64,000 nt of DNA from Pseudomonas fluorescens (GTDB lineage: Bacteria > Pseudomonadota > Gammaproteobacteria > Pseudomonadales > Pseudomonadaceae): positions 5,902,769 through 5,966,768 of the forward strand of contig NZ_OZ024668.1 of assembly GCF_902497775.2 (NCBI RefSeq), written 5' to 3'. Shown here piece after piece: positions 28,647-40,687 of this stretch (within the stretch, counting starts at the first letter, position 1; the number at the start of each line of letters is the position of its first letter). Both the position numbers and the translations under genes were made by a program. Below the pieces are notes generated by a model. It had not been told where the DNA came from. It searched no databases and was given only the letters and a program-made list of their open reading frames with translations.

Positions 28647-31443
28647 GAGTACGATAACCTTGAATGCCCTTGTCGAGGAAAGACTCGACCTTATTGCCCA
28701 CTACGCCGCCGAGGCCTTTCAGCACAATCTGCAGGAAGACGCCGTGGTCGCCTTTTTCGTTTTGCGGTGCATCCTGGCTGAACTCGTCGTAATCAACCCA
28801 GTAACGGTTGATCAGGCGCAGCTTCCAACAGCAGTTGTCGTATTCGAAACCACCGAAGGCTTCCAGGGTGCGGTTGCGGTTGTAGTCGTGCTGCCAGCGG
28901 GCGATCGCGGTCCACTGTGGCACGATTGGCCACATGACCGAGAAATCATGCTGCTGGATCTTGTAGTAGTCCTTGACGTAGTTCGGGTCGCCTGGAGAAC
29001 CATAATCCCCGCCGCCAACGGACCATTTGCCAGTAGCGTTGTCATAGCGGACCATGTCATTGCGATAGCGATAACCAAGGTTCACAACCTTGTTCACATT
29101 ATCTTCAGGCTGGTAGTGGAACATCGCACTGCCCGAACGGGTACTGCGGCTGTCCGGATCCCAGTTAAAGTCGGAGTTGAAGCGCCAGTCGCGGTTGAAG
29201 CGATACTCATATTCCAGTGCATAAGGTGAGACATTTGCCTGGGCGTCGTCGCGAGTTCTCCAGTCGATACCGGGTAATTGGACCTTGCGATCTTTAAAGT
29301 ACAACGCTTGACCGATGCTGAAGCGCTGGCGTTGGAAGCCGTTGTCTTCAATCCAGCGGTTGGTTACACCCAGCGAAAGTTTGTTTTCGTCGCCGATGCG
29401 GTCTGAACCAAAAAAGCGATTATCTCGGAAAAGCGAAGCATAGTTGAATGTGCTCTCGCTAGTATCAAAGACCGGAATATCTTTTTGGTCCTCATAGGGT
29501 ACATACAAGTAGTACAGGCGTGGTTCTAATGTCTGACGGTAATTTTTACCGAACCATTGAGTGCTTCGGTCAAAATACAGACCGCTATCTACACTGAAAG
29601 TCGGTACGTTGCGGGTACGGGTACCCTTGAACTCACCATCGATATACTCAGTACCGTTGCGATTGGCATTGTCCAATCCGAAAGCAATGTCCTGCTTCCC
29701 TTTATTGTCCAAGTCCAAGTCGTAACGAGTGTAGGTATTTTTTATGGACGGCTTCAAGAAACCGTAGGTCCACTCAAGCGGCAAGCTGACTTCTGGCGCT
29801 ATATTTATACGGTCGCCAGTGGAACGTGCTAAGCCTCTAACATTATTGTCTAGCCAAGGGGCCGTAACATTGTTCTTGTCTACGAAATTGCCATTGCGTA
29901 GATCTCTATCGAATCTTACAAATTCAGTATTGTAAGCGAAGTCTAGCCCACCTGGATGGTAAGGTAACTTCCCGTTGAAAGTGATCTGAGGTAGCCGATC
30001 ATAGGGGGTGATTTCAGTAATTGTCGCTAGCTTGTAAGCTTGAACATTAAAGCGAGCAGTGTAGGAGTCGCCGCGATAAGTCAAGGCGCCTTGCTGGTTA
30101 AGGAAATCCCGGTTTTCGACGCCAATCTGATCCGATTCCAGATCCTGGAAGTAGTAAGGATCGCTGATGTCGGTGTAGTCGACTTCAGTCATTAGGCGCT
30201 CGTCGAGGCCGCCCTTGTGCTGCCAATTGATCATCCAGCGCTGATCTTTGTAGTCGGATTGCAGCTTGCGCTCATCTTCCTTGTCATTCAGGTAAGCACC
30301 GCCGAATTGACCTTCACTGGACTTGGTCAGGTAGCGGAACTCGCCTTCCATCAACATGCCGCGCTTGGCCATGTAGCGTGGATACAAGGTGGCGTCATAG
30401 TTTGGCGCCAAGTTGAAGTAGTACGGCGTGACCAGCATGAAGCCGGTGTCGCTGCTGGTGCTGAACGACGGTGGCAGGAAGCCGGACTGGCGACGGTCAT
30501 CGATCGGGAAGTAGATGTACGGGGTGTAGAACACCGGTACATCCTTGACCCGCAGGGTGACGTTGGTCGCGGTGCCGAAGCCGGTGGCCGGGTTCAGGGT
30601 GATGTTGTTGCCCTTGAGCTGCCAGGCGTTGCTGTTCGGCTCACAGGTGGTGTAGGTACCATCCTTGAGGCGGATGATGGCGTTCTCGGCACGCTTGGCG
30701 TACAGCGCGCTGCCGCGGATGCGTGATTTGTGCATCACGTATTCGGCGTTGTCGACCTTGGCTTCACCGGTGTCGAGCTGGATGTCGGCGTGATCGCCCA
30801 CTACCAGCGAACCGTTGTCGCGAATCTTCACGTTGCCGCTCAGCTCACCACGGTTTTCAGCCTGGTACAGGTTGGCCTCGTCGGCCTCGACCTGCATGCT
30901 GCCCTGGCGCATGACCACGTCACCGGCGAGGGTAGCGATTTGCTGCTCCTGCTGGTAGCGCGAGACCTTGGCGCCAATGAAGGTCGGCGACTCGTCTTTT
31001 GGCGTGGTGTCATCCATGCCCGGACGGGTCGGCTCGATGTAGGCACCGGCGCAGTACGGCCCGGTTTCGGCGAGCTGAGCCGGGGTGAGTTGATCACGCG
31101 GCACCCAGTCCAGGTGGCTGGCGTCGGGGCTGCGGGATTTCAGCACGCGGCCTTTGGCTTCGGTGACCAGCGCCGGACCTTGAGCCTGCTCCTGGGCGAC
31201 CTCGCCGGAGCCGGCTGGCGTTTCACCGGACGAGCTGGCGGCAGCCCCGGCGTGCACCGGGCGCGGCGGCAGTGCGGCGGCAGGGGTTTTGGGCTTGCAG
31301 TCCCAGCCTCCGGCAGCAGACACTTGGCAGTCGAACTGCTCTGCGGCAACCACGTATGAGGTGGCCAGAGGTTGCATCGCCAGCAAACCGCCGGTGACCA
31401 GCAACGGGAATTTTTTACGAAACGCGGGGGATTTCAATGCCAT
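28627..31443 (-). CDS. lptD: LPS-assembly protein LptD
   Basis: LptD is the outer-membrane barrel that inserts LPS with LptE. The 938-residue precursor has a signal peptide (to about residue 34) and an early Cys pair ([14 protein letters not shown]). A periplasmic jellyroll domain follows (about 140-280, with [20 protein letters not shown]), then a large beta-barrel to the C-terminus. A CC pair in [12 protein letters not shown] would form the interdomain disulphides known in E. coli. The ATG at 31443 was chosen because it begins the signal peptide. About residues 445-690 are coded by DNA with visibly lower GC than the rest, which suggests an exchanged or fast-changing barrel segment. surA overlaps the 3' end. 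Confidence 0.96.
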   Translation of the reverse strand: MALKSPAFRKKFPLLVTGGLLAMQPLATSYVVAAEQFDCQVSAAGGWDCKPKTPAAALPPRPVHAGAAASSSGETPAGSGEVAQEQAQGPALVTEAKGRVLKSRSPDASHLDWVPRDQLTPAQLAETGPYCAGAYIEPTRPGMDDTTPKDESPTFIGAKVSRYQQEQQIATLAGDVVMRQGSMQVEADEANLYQAENRGELSGNVKIRDNGSLVVGDHADIQLDTGEAKVDNAEYVMHKSRIRGSALYAKRAENAIIRLKDGTYTTCEPNSNAWQLKGNNITLNPATGFGTATNVTLRVKDVPVFYTPYIYFPIDDRRQSGFLPPSFSTSSDTGFMLVTPYYFNLAPNYDATLYPRYMAKRGMLMEGEFRYLTKSSEGQFGGAYLNDKEDERKLQSDYKDQRWMINWQHKGGLDERLMTEVDYTDISDPYYFQDLESDQIGVENRDFLNQQGALTYRGDSYTARFNVQAYKLATITEITPYDRLPQITFNGKLPYHPGGLDFAYNTEFVRFDRDLRNGNFVDKNNVTAPWLDNNVRGLARSTGDRINIAPEVSLPLEWTYGFLKPSIKNTYTRYDLDLDNKGKQDIAFGLDNANRNGTEYIDGEFKGTRTRNVPTFSVDSGLYFDRSTQWFGKNYRQTLEPRLYYLYVPYEDQKDIPVFDTSESTFNYASLFRDNRFFGSDRIGDENKLSLGVTNRWIEDNGFQRQRFSIGQALYFKDRKVQLPGIDWRTRDDAQANVSPYALEYEYRFNRDWRFNSDFNWDPDSRSTRSGSAMFHYQPEDNVNKVVNLGYRYRNDMVRYDNATGKWSVGGGDYGSPGDPNYVKDYYKIQQHDFSVMWPIVPQWTAIARWQHDYNRNRTLEAFGGFEYDNCCWKLRLINRYWVDYDEFSQDAPQNEKGDHGVFLQIVLKGLGGVVGNKVESFLDKGIQGYRTREDQAY

Positions 31444-31573
31444 CTTATTAGTCCGGGCTTCCTGCGTGCCATCTGCCCGCGTGTGGGGCCGCACGCCTCT
31501 CGATGGTCTGAAAAAGATGCTGGATAATAAAGCATGACCCGCTTGACGGCTAGGGCCGTCGGAGACCCTTGTA

Positions 31574-33267
<1,694 letters not shown>

Positions 33268-33268
33268 C

Positions 33269-34033
33269 ATGTTGTGGCCGAGCACAGTGATAGGTGCCGG
33301 AGCAGGCTTTGCCATCGCCAGTATTCCCGGGGCGTTGTTGGGGGCGTTGCTGGGCCAGGCGATGGACCGCCGTTTGCAGTTGCACAGTTGGGCGCACGTG
33401 CGCGAGCGTTTGGGCGGCCGGCCGGTGTTGCGCGACGATGAGGTGCTGTTCGTCCTGCTCGGGCGCCTGGCCAAGAGCGACGGTCGGGTGGCCGATGGGC
33501 ATATCCAGCAGGCGCGGGTGGAAATGCAACGCCTGGAAATGACCGAGCCGGCCAGGCGACGAGCCATTGCCGCGTTCAATCGCGGCAAGAGCGGCAAGGA
33601 ACGCCTGGGTGCTCATCTGCGGCGGCTCAAGCAACAGCCGCATGCCGCCGAAGGCATGTTGCGCGCTTGCTGGCGTATGGTCTGGGCCGATGGCCAGGCC
33701 GGTCGGCATGAGCGTGAGCTGTTGCTGGAGTGGGGCCAGGCCCTCGGTTGGTCGTCGGCCAAGGTCCAGGCGTTGGCACTGGACTATGAACCGCCAAAGG
33801 CGGCACTGGCCGATGGCACGCTAGGTTATCCCCAGGCCTTGCGCATGCTCGGGGTTAGCGCAGACGCCGAAGCCGGGCAGATCAAGCAAGCCTACCGGCG
33901 GCTGCTCAGCCGTCACCACCCGGACAAGCTGGTGGGCAATGGCGCCAGCCCCGCGCAGGTCCGCGAGGCCACTGAGCGTACCCGCGAACTGCATCAGGCC
34001 TACGCCGTCATTCGCAAGCGCCGCGGCTTTTAG
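33269..34033 (+). CDS. djlA: DnaJ-like membrane-anchored protein with TerB and J domains
   Basis: The 254-residue protein has an N-terminal Gly- and Ala-rich hydrophobic helix (about 5-25), a TerB-like helical domain (about 50-160, with VLFVLLGRLAKSDGRVAD and WRMVWADGQAG), and a C-terminal J domain (about 185-250) with HHPDKL. This is the layout of DjlA, a co-chaperone that stimulates DnaK at the membrane. The ATG lies one base after the murU stop, so the three genes form one operon. The gene ends four bases into the opposite-strand DUF3530 gene. Confidence 0.88.
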   Translation: MLWPSTVIGAGAGFAIASIPGALLGALLGQAMDRRLQLHSWAHVRERLGGRPVLRDDEVLFVLLGRLAKSDGRVADGHIQQARVEMQRLEMTEPARRRAIAAFNRGKSGKERLGAHLRRLKQQPHAAEGMLRACWRMVWADGQAGRHERELLLEWGQALGWSSAKVQALALDYEPPKAALADGTLGYPQALRMLGVSADAEAGQIKQAYRRLLSRHHPDKLVGNGASPAQVREATERTRELHQAYAVIRKRRGF

Positions 34034-35034
34034 TCGAGCTTTTCCGGGCTCAGCCAGCCACGGATGCGGCGGAACAGTTGTTCCTGTTCCGCTGCGCTGT
34101 TGCCTGGCATGGCGGTCAAGCTGACCTGGCGGTAGTTGGCGTCCTTCAAGCGCTTGCTGGCCTTCAGGCGTTGCTCGGCGGCGCGTTTGGCCTGTGGCAG
34201 GCTGGCGTAGAAAAAGTCTGCGGTGGGCACCTTCAGGTTCGGCGCCAGGCTGTCCAGGCCTTGTTCGGCTTGGGCTGGCGTCTGCGCGGCGACCATCACC
34301 AGTTTCTGCACCTGTGCCGGTTGCCGTTCGCTCAGGTAACGGGCTGCCCAGTAGGCGCCGCTGCCGTTGCCGAGCAGGACAATGCTGCGGGCATTCTGTT
34401 GCTGGGCGTAGGCGACGGCAGCATCGAGGCGGGCGAAGATACGTTCGGCGTCAACTTTGTCATCGGCAACCGGGGCCTGGGCTTGCTCGGTGCTTTCGTT
34501 GTTGTCGCTTTCGGCGGCCGTGGCCTGTTCGATACTGGCGTTGGCATTGGCCGGGGTGTCCTTGACCGGCGCGCTTTCGCCTTGCTCGGCCTTTTTCGCC
34601 GGCGCCGGTGCCACTTCGACGCGCGCCTGCGGAGCATTGGCGAGCAAGTCCGGCTGGGCCAGGCTCAGGCTGTGCCAACCGGCATCGGGAAACTTGCGCC
34701 GTAACGGGCCGACGGTTTTCGGCCAGTCGGCACTTTCGCCGGCACCGGCGAGAATGATCAGGGCACCTTCGGGCTCGGTGCTGTTGGCCGGTTTCCACAG
34801 GGCCAGGAAGCTGTCGCTGCCAGCCTGCAGGGTTTGCTGTTCAGCCTGGGGAACCTGGCGCTCCAGGGCCTGGGCGTCTTCCTGGCTGCGTTCGGCCAGC
34901 GGTTGGCGCTCGACAGCGGCAGGTTTGCTGTCTGCAGCAGCTTCTGGCGTTTCTCCAGCTGCCGCTTGTGCGGTACAAGGTAGTATCAGTGACAGGCATA
35001 ACGCCGGTAGCGTCGTGCGATAAAGTGCGAACAT
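34030..35034 (-). CDS. DUF3530 family exported alpha/beta-hydrolase-like protein
   Basis: The 334-residue protein has a signal peptide (to about residue 25) and a low-complexity Ala-, Glu- and Gln-rich region. An alpha/beta-hydrolase-like part contains ALIILAGAGESADW, SIVLLGNGSGAYWAARYL with a GxSG-like nucleophile elbow, and KVPTADFFYA. A second low-complexity insert (about 150-195) separates the halves. DUF3530 proteins are common in pseudomonads, with unknown substrate. It is convergent with djlA and divergent from the sensor kinase gene at 35129. Confidence 0.8.
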   Translation of the reverse strand: MFALYRTTLPALCLSLILPCTAQAAAGETPEAAADSKPAAVERQPLAERSQEDAQALERQVPQAEQQTLQAGSDSFLALWKPANSTEPEGALIILAGAGESADWPKTVGPLRRKFPDAGWHSLSLAQPDLLANAPQARVEVAPAPAKKAEQGESAPVKDTPANANASIEQATAAESDNNESTEQAQAPVADDKVDAERIFARLDAAVAYAQQQNARSIVLLGNGSGAYWAARYLSERQPAQVQKLVMVAAQTPAQAEQGLDSLAPNLKVPTADFFYASLPQAKRAAEQRLKASKRLKDANYRQVSLTAMPGNSAAEQEQLFRRIRGWLSPEKLD

Positions 35035-35128
35035 GGATCGATCCAGGCCAGATTAATACCGGCAGCCTAATAGTATTTGCTCGGGACGACCATGCTCGAT
35101 GACCGTCCTACCCTTGATGAGAGTGCAG

Positions 35129-37525
35129 ATGAAGCTTTTGCGCTGCCTGTTGCTTATCGGCTGTTTTTGCCTGCCCTTGATCACCTGGGCGGCTTCGGCT
35201 TCGGCTGCTGCACCTGCGCAGGTTGTGCTGGAGCCTGCGCAGCAGCAGTGGCTTGAGCAACATCGCAGCCTGCGGGTCGGGTTGGTGCTGCAGGCACCTT
35301 TTGCCCAGTTCGACCGGCGTCTGCAGCAACTCTATGGGGTCAACGTCGAGCTGATGAACTGGCTCGGTCGCTCGTTGGGGCTGGACCTGACCTGGCGCAA
35401 TTTTCCCGACCAGGCGGCTCTTGAGCATGCATTGCTGGCGGGCGAAGTCGATTTGGCCCCGGGCCTGACCCAGACCCCGGCCAGCTTGCGCCTGTGGTTG
35501 TTCAGCGATCCCTACATGCGCGTGCCGCAACTGATCGTCGGGCCGCGTACCGGCGCGGTGTCAGTGGATCTGGAGAAGCTGGCCAGTACCGATCGGGTCG
35601 CCGTGCGCATGCCCAGTACCGTTGCCGACTATCTGCGAGCCACCTATACCAATCTCAACCTGCAAGGCGTGCCTCAGGAACGCCAGGCCCTGCAACTGGT
35701 GCTCAGCGATCAGGCACGTTTTGCAGTAGTGGATGAGGCACAACTGAGTCGGCTGTCTCGGGAAAGCGAGTTCAGCGAACTGGTGGTGGTCGGTGATATC
35801 GGCCTGCCGCAGTTGTTGCGGGTTGGCTCGCGCCGGGACTGGCCAGAGCTGGCCGAGATTCTTGAGCGCGGCCTGCAGGCGGTGCCGGCCAAGGATCTTG
35901 AGCAGCTGCACCAGCGTTGGCTGGAACCCAAGTATCCACGCCTGAGCGAGTCCCCGGGCTTCTGGCAAAACCTTGGTTTACTGCTGGCGGCCTTGCTGCT
36001 CAGTTGCGTGGCCATCGTCATCTGGCAGCGTCGGCAACTGCATCAGCTCGAGCACAGCCTGCTGGCCACCCGCGACACCCTGGCCCAGCGCCAGGCCCGC
36101 GAAGAAGCGCTGCGCCTGAGCCAGTTCTCGATCGATCAGAGCACCGTGGGTATTCTCTGGGTCAACTGGGACAGCCATGTGCGCTACGCCAACCGCGCCG
36201 CCGAGAGCATGCTTGGTTACGCCTCGGGGGCGCTGATCGATCGGCCGTTGATCGATTTCGAACCGAACCTGCATATGGACCGTTGGCTCGTCCTGTGGAA
36301 GCGCGCCCGGGCCAGCGATGAAGCCCCGCAGCACTTTGAAACCCAATGCCTGCGCGCCGATGGCAGCCTGTTGCCGGTGGATGTGTCGCTGAGCTTCCTG
36401 CGTTTTCGCGATGCCGAGTACCTGGTGGTGTTTCTCGCCGACGTCACCGAGCGCAGGCGTGCATTGGCGGCATTGCGCGAGAGCGAGGCGCGGCTCAAGG
36501 GCATCGCCGGCAACGTCCCAGGCCTGGTATTTCGCCTTGAACGCAACCCGGCCGAAGGTGAGTTGGAGTTCCCCTATATCAGTGAAGGCAGCGAAGCGCT
36601 GGTGGGCTATCCGCCAGCGGCGTTGCAGCATCCGGACATGGGCCTGCGCAACCTGGTGCACCCGCACGACCGCGCCGATTATCACCGGGTCCAGGACCTG
36701 GCCCTGGCCACCGACAGCGACTGGTCCTGGCAGGGACGGATCCTGACCCGCCAGGGCGAACAGCGCTGGGCCGATATCAAGGCCAGTACCCGCACGCTGG
36801 CGGATGGTCGGGTGGTCTGGGACGGGGTGGTCTGGGATATCAGCCAGAGCAAGCGCGTCGAGCTTGAACTGGCTCGCTCCCAGGAGCAATTGCGTGAACT
36901 GTCGGCGCACCTGGAAAGCGTTCGCGAGGAAGAAAAGGCCCGTATCGCTCGGGAAGTGCACGACGAGCTGGGGCAGATGCTCACGGTGCTGAAGCTTGAG
37001 ACTTCCATGTGCGAGCTGGCCTACGCCGAACTGGATCCCGGCCTCCACGAGCGCCTGGGCAGCATGAAGCGCCTGATTGCCCAGCTGTTCCAGCTGGTGC
37101 GCGATGTGGCCACCGCCTTGCGCCCGCCGATCCTCGATGCCGGCATCGCTTCGGCCATCGAGTGGCAGGCCAGGCGTTTTGAAGTACGTACGCAGATCCC
37201 CTGCCTGGTGCAGGTGCCGGAAAATCTGCCACCCTTGAGTGATGCCAAGGCTATTGGCCTGTTCCGCATCCTGCAGGAGGCGCTGACCAATGTCATGCGC
37301 CATGCCCAGGCGCATACTGTACAAATCAGCCTGAGCCTCGACGGCCAGAGCTTGCGCCTGACGGTGATCGACGATGGCGCAGGATTTGTCCTGGAACAAA
37401 GCCGGCCAACCTCATTTGGTCTGGTTGGCATGCGTGAACGGGTGCTGATGCTCGGTGGCAGCATGGCCCTGGAAAGCGAGCCGGGCGAGGGCACCAGCCT
37501 GAGCGTGGCGATCCCCCTGGATTAG
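35129..37525 (+). CDS. agtS: Sensor histidine kinase with periplasmic solute-binding domain (AgtS type)
   Basis: The 798-residue membrane kinase has a signal peptide (about 1-25) and a periplasmic SBP_bac_3 domain (about 40-260). A transmembrane helix (about 280-302) and two PAS domains (about 330-580) follow. The HisKA_3 phosphoacceptor domain has His611 in REVHDELGQ, and a HATPase_c domain ends the protein with DDGAGF and GLVGMRERVLMLGG. It is the NarX-like kinase type that pairs with LuxR-class regulators, and the next gene codes one. Order and neighbours match P. aeruginosa agtSR-agtABCD, which senses and imports 5-aminovalerate and GABA. The start at 35129 fits the signal peptide; in-frame ATGs 4 and 10 codons upstream are possible. 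Confidence 0.82.
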   Translation: MKLLRCLLLIGCFCLPLITWAASASAAAPAQVVLEPAQQQWLEQHRSLRVGLVLQAPFAQFDRRLQQLYGVNVELMNWLGRSLGLDLTWRNFPDQAALEHALLAGEVDLAPGLTQTPASLRLWLFSDPYMRVPQLIVGPRTGAVSVDLEKLASTDRVAVRMPSTVADYLRATYTNLNLQGVPQERQALQLVLSDQARFAVVDEAQLSRLSRESEFSELVVVGDIGLPQLLRVGSRRDWPELAEILERGLQAVPAKDLEQLHQRWLEPKYPRLSESPGFWQNLGLLLAALLLSCVAIVIWQRRQLHQLEHSLLATRDTLAQRQAREEALRLSQFSIDQSTVGILWVNWDSHVRYANRAAESMLGYASGALIDRPLIDFEPNLHMDRWLVLWKRARASDEAPQHFETQCLRADGSLLPVDVSLSFLRFRDAEYLVVFLADVTERRRALAALRESEARLKGIAGNVPGLVFRLERNPAEGELEFPYISEGSEALVGYPPAALQHPDMGLRNLVHPHDRADYHRVQDLALATDSDWSWQGRILTRQGEQRWADIKASTRTLADGRVVWDGVVWDISQSKRVELELARSQEQLRELSAHLESVREEEKARIAREVHDELGQMLTVLKLETSMCELAYAELDPGLHERLGSMKRLIAQLFQLVRDVATALRPPILDAGIASAIEWQARRFEVRTQIPCLVQVPENLPPLSDAKAIGLFRILQEALTNVMRHAQAHTVQISLSLDGQSLRLTVIDDGAGFVLEQSRPTSFGLVGMRERVLMLGGSMALESEPGEGTSLSVAIPLD

Positions 37526-37534
37526 GAGCATTGC

Positions 37535-38164
37535 GTGATTCGAGTACTGGTTGCCGAAGACCACACCATTGTCCGTGAAGGCATCAAGCAATTGATCGGC
37601 CTGGCCAAGGACATGCAGGTAGCGGGGGAGGCCGGCAATGGCGAACAACTGCTGGAAACCTTGCGCCATACCGAGTGCGAAGTAGTGCTGCTGGATATTT
37701 CCATGCCCGGGGTCAATGGCCTGGAGGCGATCCCGCGGATTCGCGCATTGAACAATCCGCCGGCGATCCTGGTGCTGTCGATGCACGATGAAGCGCAGAT
37801 GGCGGCGCGGGCGCTGAAGGTTGGTGCTGCCGGTTACGCCACCAAGGACAGTGATCCGGCGTTGTTGCTGACTGCCATTCGCCGGGTGGCCGGTGGCGGG
37901 CGCTACATCGACCCTGACCTGGCTGACCGCATGGTCTTCGAGGTTGGCCTGACCGACGCCAGGCCGCTGCATTCGTTGCTGTCGGAACGTGAGTTTTCGG
38001 TGTTCGAGCGCCTCGCCCAGGGCGCCAACGTCAACGACATTGCCCAGCAACTGGCGCTGAGCAACAAGACCATCAGCACCCACAAGGCGCGGCTGATGCA
38101 GAAGCTCAACGTGAACTCGCTGGCGGAACTGGTGAAGTATGCGATGGAGCACAAACTGTTGTGA
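37535..38164 (+). CDS. agtR: LuxR/NarL-type response regulator (AgtR type)
   Basis: The 209-residue regulator has a receiver domain with the acidic pocket VAEDH, phosphoacceptor Asp54 in VVLLDISMPG, and a switch Lys in YATKDSD. A LuxR-type helix-turn-helix follows (about 145-205, with LSEREFSVFERLAQGANVNDIA and SNKTISTHKARLMQKL). The start is a GTG at 37535 behind AGGAGCA. It follows the kinase gene by nine bases and most likely activates the ABC importer 260 bases downstream. Confidence 0.85.
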   Translation: MIRVLVAEDHTIVREGIKQLIGLAKDMQVAGEAGNGEQLLETLRHTECEVVLLDISMPGVNGLEAIPRIRALNNPPAILVLSMHDEAQMAARALKVGAAGYATKDSDPALLLTAIRRVAGGGRYIDPDLADRMVFEVGLTDARPLHSLLSEREFSVFERLAQGANVNDIAQQLALSNKTISTHKARLMQKLNVNSLAELVKYAMEHKLL

Positions 38165-38194
38165 GTGTTCCAGAAGCGACATCGCGCTGATCTA

Positions 38195-38255
38195 ATCGCG
38201 GGTCAAGTCCGCTCCCACCGGGATGGGGTCTGTAGGAGCGGGCTTGCCCCGCGAT
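38195..38255. repeat. REP-type inverted repeat
   Basis: Arms beginning ATCGCGGGTCAAGTCCGCTC and ending GGCTTGCCCCGCGAT face each other around a short spacer. It is the same family as 17353-17406. It separates the regulator gene from the transporter operon and could end transcription of agtSR. Confidence 0.8.
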
Positions 38256-38423
38256 AGCGTTTAACCTGCCGAACACCTATCCAAAAACGCCATCCTTGTA
38301 GGGCAATCCCTACCCCAAGCCTTCCATCCTGCTGATATCAATCTCTCTCCACCCCCGATTTGCGTCGCTTGCCGCCTTCACTAGGCTTTGGATACAGCAG
38401 TCATCCAACAAAAAGGTGCGGGT

Positions 38424-39548
38424 ATGAGTGAGGTGAATTCGAGCGCTGCAACCGGCGAAGTGCTGGTCAGCTTCCGTGGTGTGCAGAAGAGCTACGACGG
38501 CGAATCGCTGATCGTCAAAGACCTCAACCTGGATATCCGCAAGGGTGAATTCCTCACCTTGCTCGGCCCGTCCGGTTCCGGCAAAACCACCAGCCTGATG
38601 ATGCTCGCCGGCTTCGAAACGCCGACCGCAGGCGAAATCCAGCTGGCCGGTCGTTCGATCAACAACGTGCCGCCGCACAAGCGCGACATCGGCATGGTGT
38701 TCCAGAACTACGCGCTGTTCCCGCACATGACCGTGGCCGAGAACCTGGCCTTCCCCTTGAGCGTGCGCAACCTGAGCAAGACCGACATCAGCGAGCGGGT
38801 CAAGCGCGTGCTCAACATGGTCCAGCTCGACGCTTTCGCCCAGCGCTACCCCGGCCAGCTTTCCGGTGGCCAGCAGCAACGGGTGGCGTTGGCCCGTGCA
38901 CTGGTGTTCGAACCGCAACTGGTGCTGATGGATGAACCCTTGGGTGCCCTCGACAAACAGCTGCGCGAACACATGCAGATGGAGATCAAGCACCTGCACC
39001 AGCGTCTGGGCGTCACTGTGGTCTACGTGACCCACGACCAGGGCGAAGCGCTGACCATGTCCGATCGCGTCGCGGTGTTCCACCAGGGCGAGATCCAGCA
39101 GATCGCCGACCCGCGCACCCTGTATGAAGAGCCGAAGAACACCTTCGTCGCCAACTTCATCGGCGAGAACAACCGCATCAATGGCCGCCTGCTCAGCCAC
39201 GACGGCGAGCGCTGTCAGGTGCTGCTGCCGCGCGGTGAGAAGGTCGAGGCGCTGGCGGTCAATGTCGGCCAGGCCGGCGAGCCGGTGACCTTGTCGATTC
39301 GCCCCGAACGCGTACGCCTCAATGGCCACAGCGAAAGCTGCGTCAACCGCTTCTCCGGGCGGGTAGCCGAATTCATCTACCTGGGCGACCACGTGCGGGT
39401 ACGCCTGGAAGTCTGCGGCAAGGCCGATTTCTTCGTGAAGCAGCCGATTGCCGAACTCGACCCGGCCCTGGCCGTGGGCGATGTGGTACCGCTTGGCTGG
39501 CAGGTAGAGCACGCCCGCGCGCTCGATCCTCTGCTTGAAGCCAATTGA
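38424..39548 (+). CDS. agtA: ABC importer ATP-binding protein (PotA-like, AgtA type)
   Basis: The 374-residue ATPase has Walker [11 protein letters not shown] (about 48-57), the signature [15 protein letters not shown], Walker [13 protein letters not shown] and the H-loop [12 protein letters not shown]-terminal TOBE regulatory domain ends it. Sequence type is that of polyamine/iron importers. Given its place behind agtSR and before rpe-gph-trpE, it is probably the GABA/5-aminovalerate importer ATPase. The ATG at 38424 gives MSEVNSS; an upstream in-frame ATG adds 12 residues without family support. Confidence 0.85.
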   Translation: MSEVNSSAATGEVLVSFRGVQKSYDGESLIVKDLNLDIRKGEFLTLLGPSGSGKTTSLMMLAGFETPTAGEIQLAGRSINNVPPHKRDIGMVFQNYALFPHMTVAENLAFPLSVRNLSKTDISERVKRVLNMVQLDAFAQRYPGQLSGGQQQRVALARALVFEPQLVLMDEPLGALDKQLREHMQMEIKHLHQRLGVTVVYVTHDQGEALTMSDRVAVFHQGEIQQIADPRTLYEEPKNTFVANFIGENNRINGRLLSHDGERCQVLLPRGEKVEALAVNVGQAGEPVTLSIRPERVRLNGHSESCVNRFSGRVAEFIYLGDHVRVRLEVCGKADFFVKQPIAELDPALAVGDVVPLGWQVEHARALDPLLEAN

Positions 39549-39588
39549 CGGTTTGCTTCACCAACCCTGTACTGTGGAGAGAATAATA

Positions 39589-40623
39589 ATGCTCAAGCAC
39601 TTGAAGTTGACCGCCCTGACCCTGGGCCTGTTTGCGGCGAGCCAGGCGATGGCGGCGGCCGACCTGACTGTGATTTCCTTCGGCGGCGCCAACAAGGCGG
39701 CCCAGGTCAAGGCGTTCTACGAGCCATGGGAAAAGGCGGGCAACGGCAAGATCGTCGCTGGCGAGTACAACGGTGAAATGGCCAAGGTCAAAGCCATGGT
39801 CGACACCAAGAGCGTGTCGTGGAACCTGGTGGAAGTCGAATCGCCGGAGCTTGCCCGTGGTTGCGACGAAGGCATGTTCGAAGAGCTTGATCCTGCACTG
39901 TTCGGTAACGAGTCCGACTACGTTCCCGGGGCTATCCAGCCTTGCGGTGTCGGCTTCTTCGTCTGGTCCACGGTCATGGCCTACAACGCCGATAAACTGA
40001 AAACCGCACCGACCAGTTGGGCGGATTTTTGGGACACCAAGCAGTTCCCGGGCAAGCGCGGCCTGCGCAAAGGCGCCAAGTACACCCTCGAATTCGCCCT
40101 GATGGCCGATGGTGTCGCGCCCAAAGACGTGTACAAGGTGCTGGGCACCAAGGAAGGCCAGGATCGCGCCTTCAAGAAACTCGACGAACTCAAGCCGAGT
40201 ATCCAGTGGTGGGAAGCCGGTGCCCAGCCACCGCAGTACCTGGCCTCGGGTGACGTGGTCATGAGCTCGGCATACAACGGCCGGATTGCCGCCGTACAGA
40301 AAGAGAGCAACCTGAAAGTCGTGTGGAACGGCGGCATCTACGACTTCGACGCCTGGGCCATCCCGAAAGGCGCCAAGAACGCCGAAGAAGCGAAGAAGTT
40401 CATCGCCTATTCGGTCAAGCCAGAGCAGCAGAAGATCTATTCGGAAAACATCGCCTACGGCCCGGCCAACTCCAAGGCCGTCGCGCTGCTGTCCGACGAG
40501 ATCAAGAAAGACATGCCGACCACCCCGGAGAACATCGCCAACCAGGTGCAGATCGACGTGGCGTTCTGGGCCGACAACAGCGAGCAACTGGAGCAACGCT
40601 TCAACGCCTGGGCTGCCAAGTAA
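39589..40623 (+). CDS. agtB: ABC importer periplasmic binding protein (AgtB type)
   Basis: The 344-residue protein has a signal peptide cut near SQAMAAADL (about 23) and the PotD-like binding fold, with LTVISFGGANKAAQ, PCGVGFFVWSTVMAYNADKL and WWEAGAQPPQYLASGDVVMSS. It captures the substrate for the membrane subunits that follow. Relatives bind polyamines or omega-amino acids; GABA and 5-aminovalerate are inferred from context. GTGGAGAG lies before the ATG. Confidence 0.85.
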   Translation: MLKHLKLTALTLGLFAASQAMAAADLTVISFGGANKAAQVKAFYEPWEKAGNGKIVAGEYNGEMAKVKAMVDTKSVSWNLVEVESPELARGCDEGMFEELDPALFGNESDYVPGAIQPCGVGFFVWSTVMAYNADKLKTAPTSWADFWDTKQFPGKRGLRKGAKYTLEFALMADGVAPKDVYKVLGTKEGQDRAFKKLDELKPSIQWWEAGAQPPQYLASGDVVMSSAYNGRIAAVQKESNLKVVWNGGIYDFDAWAIPKGAKNAEEAKKFIAYSVKPEQQKIYSENIAYGPANSKAVALLSDEIKKDMPTTPENIANQVQIDVAFWADNSEQLEQRFNAWAAK

Positions 40624-40687
40624 GGGCTGCTGATGGAGCGTCGGCTTGCCGCCGGCGCTCCTTGTTCTCAAGATTTCGGAGTTCGCT

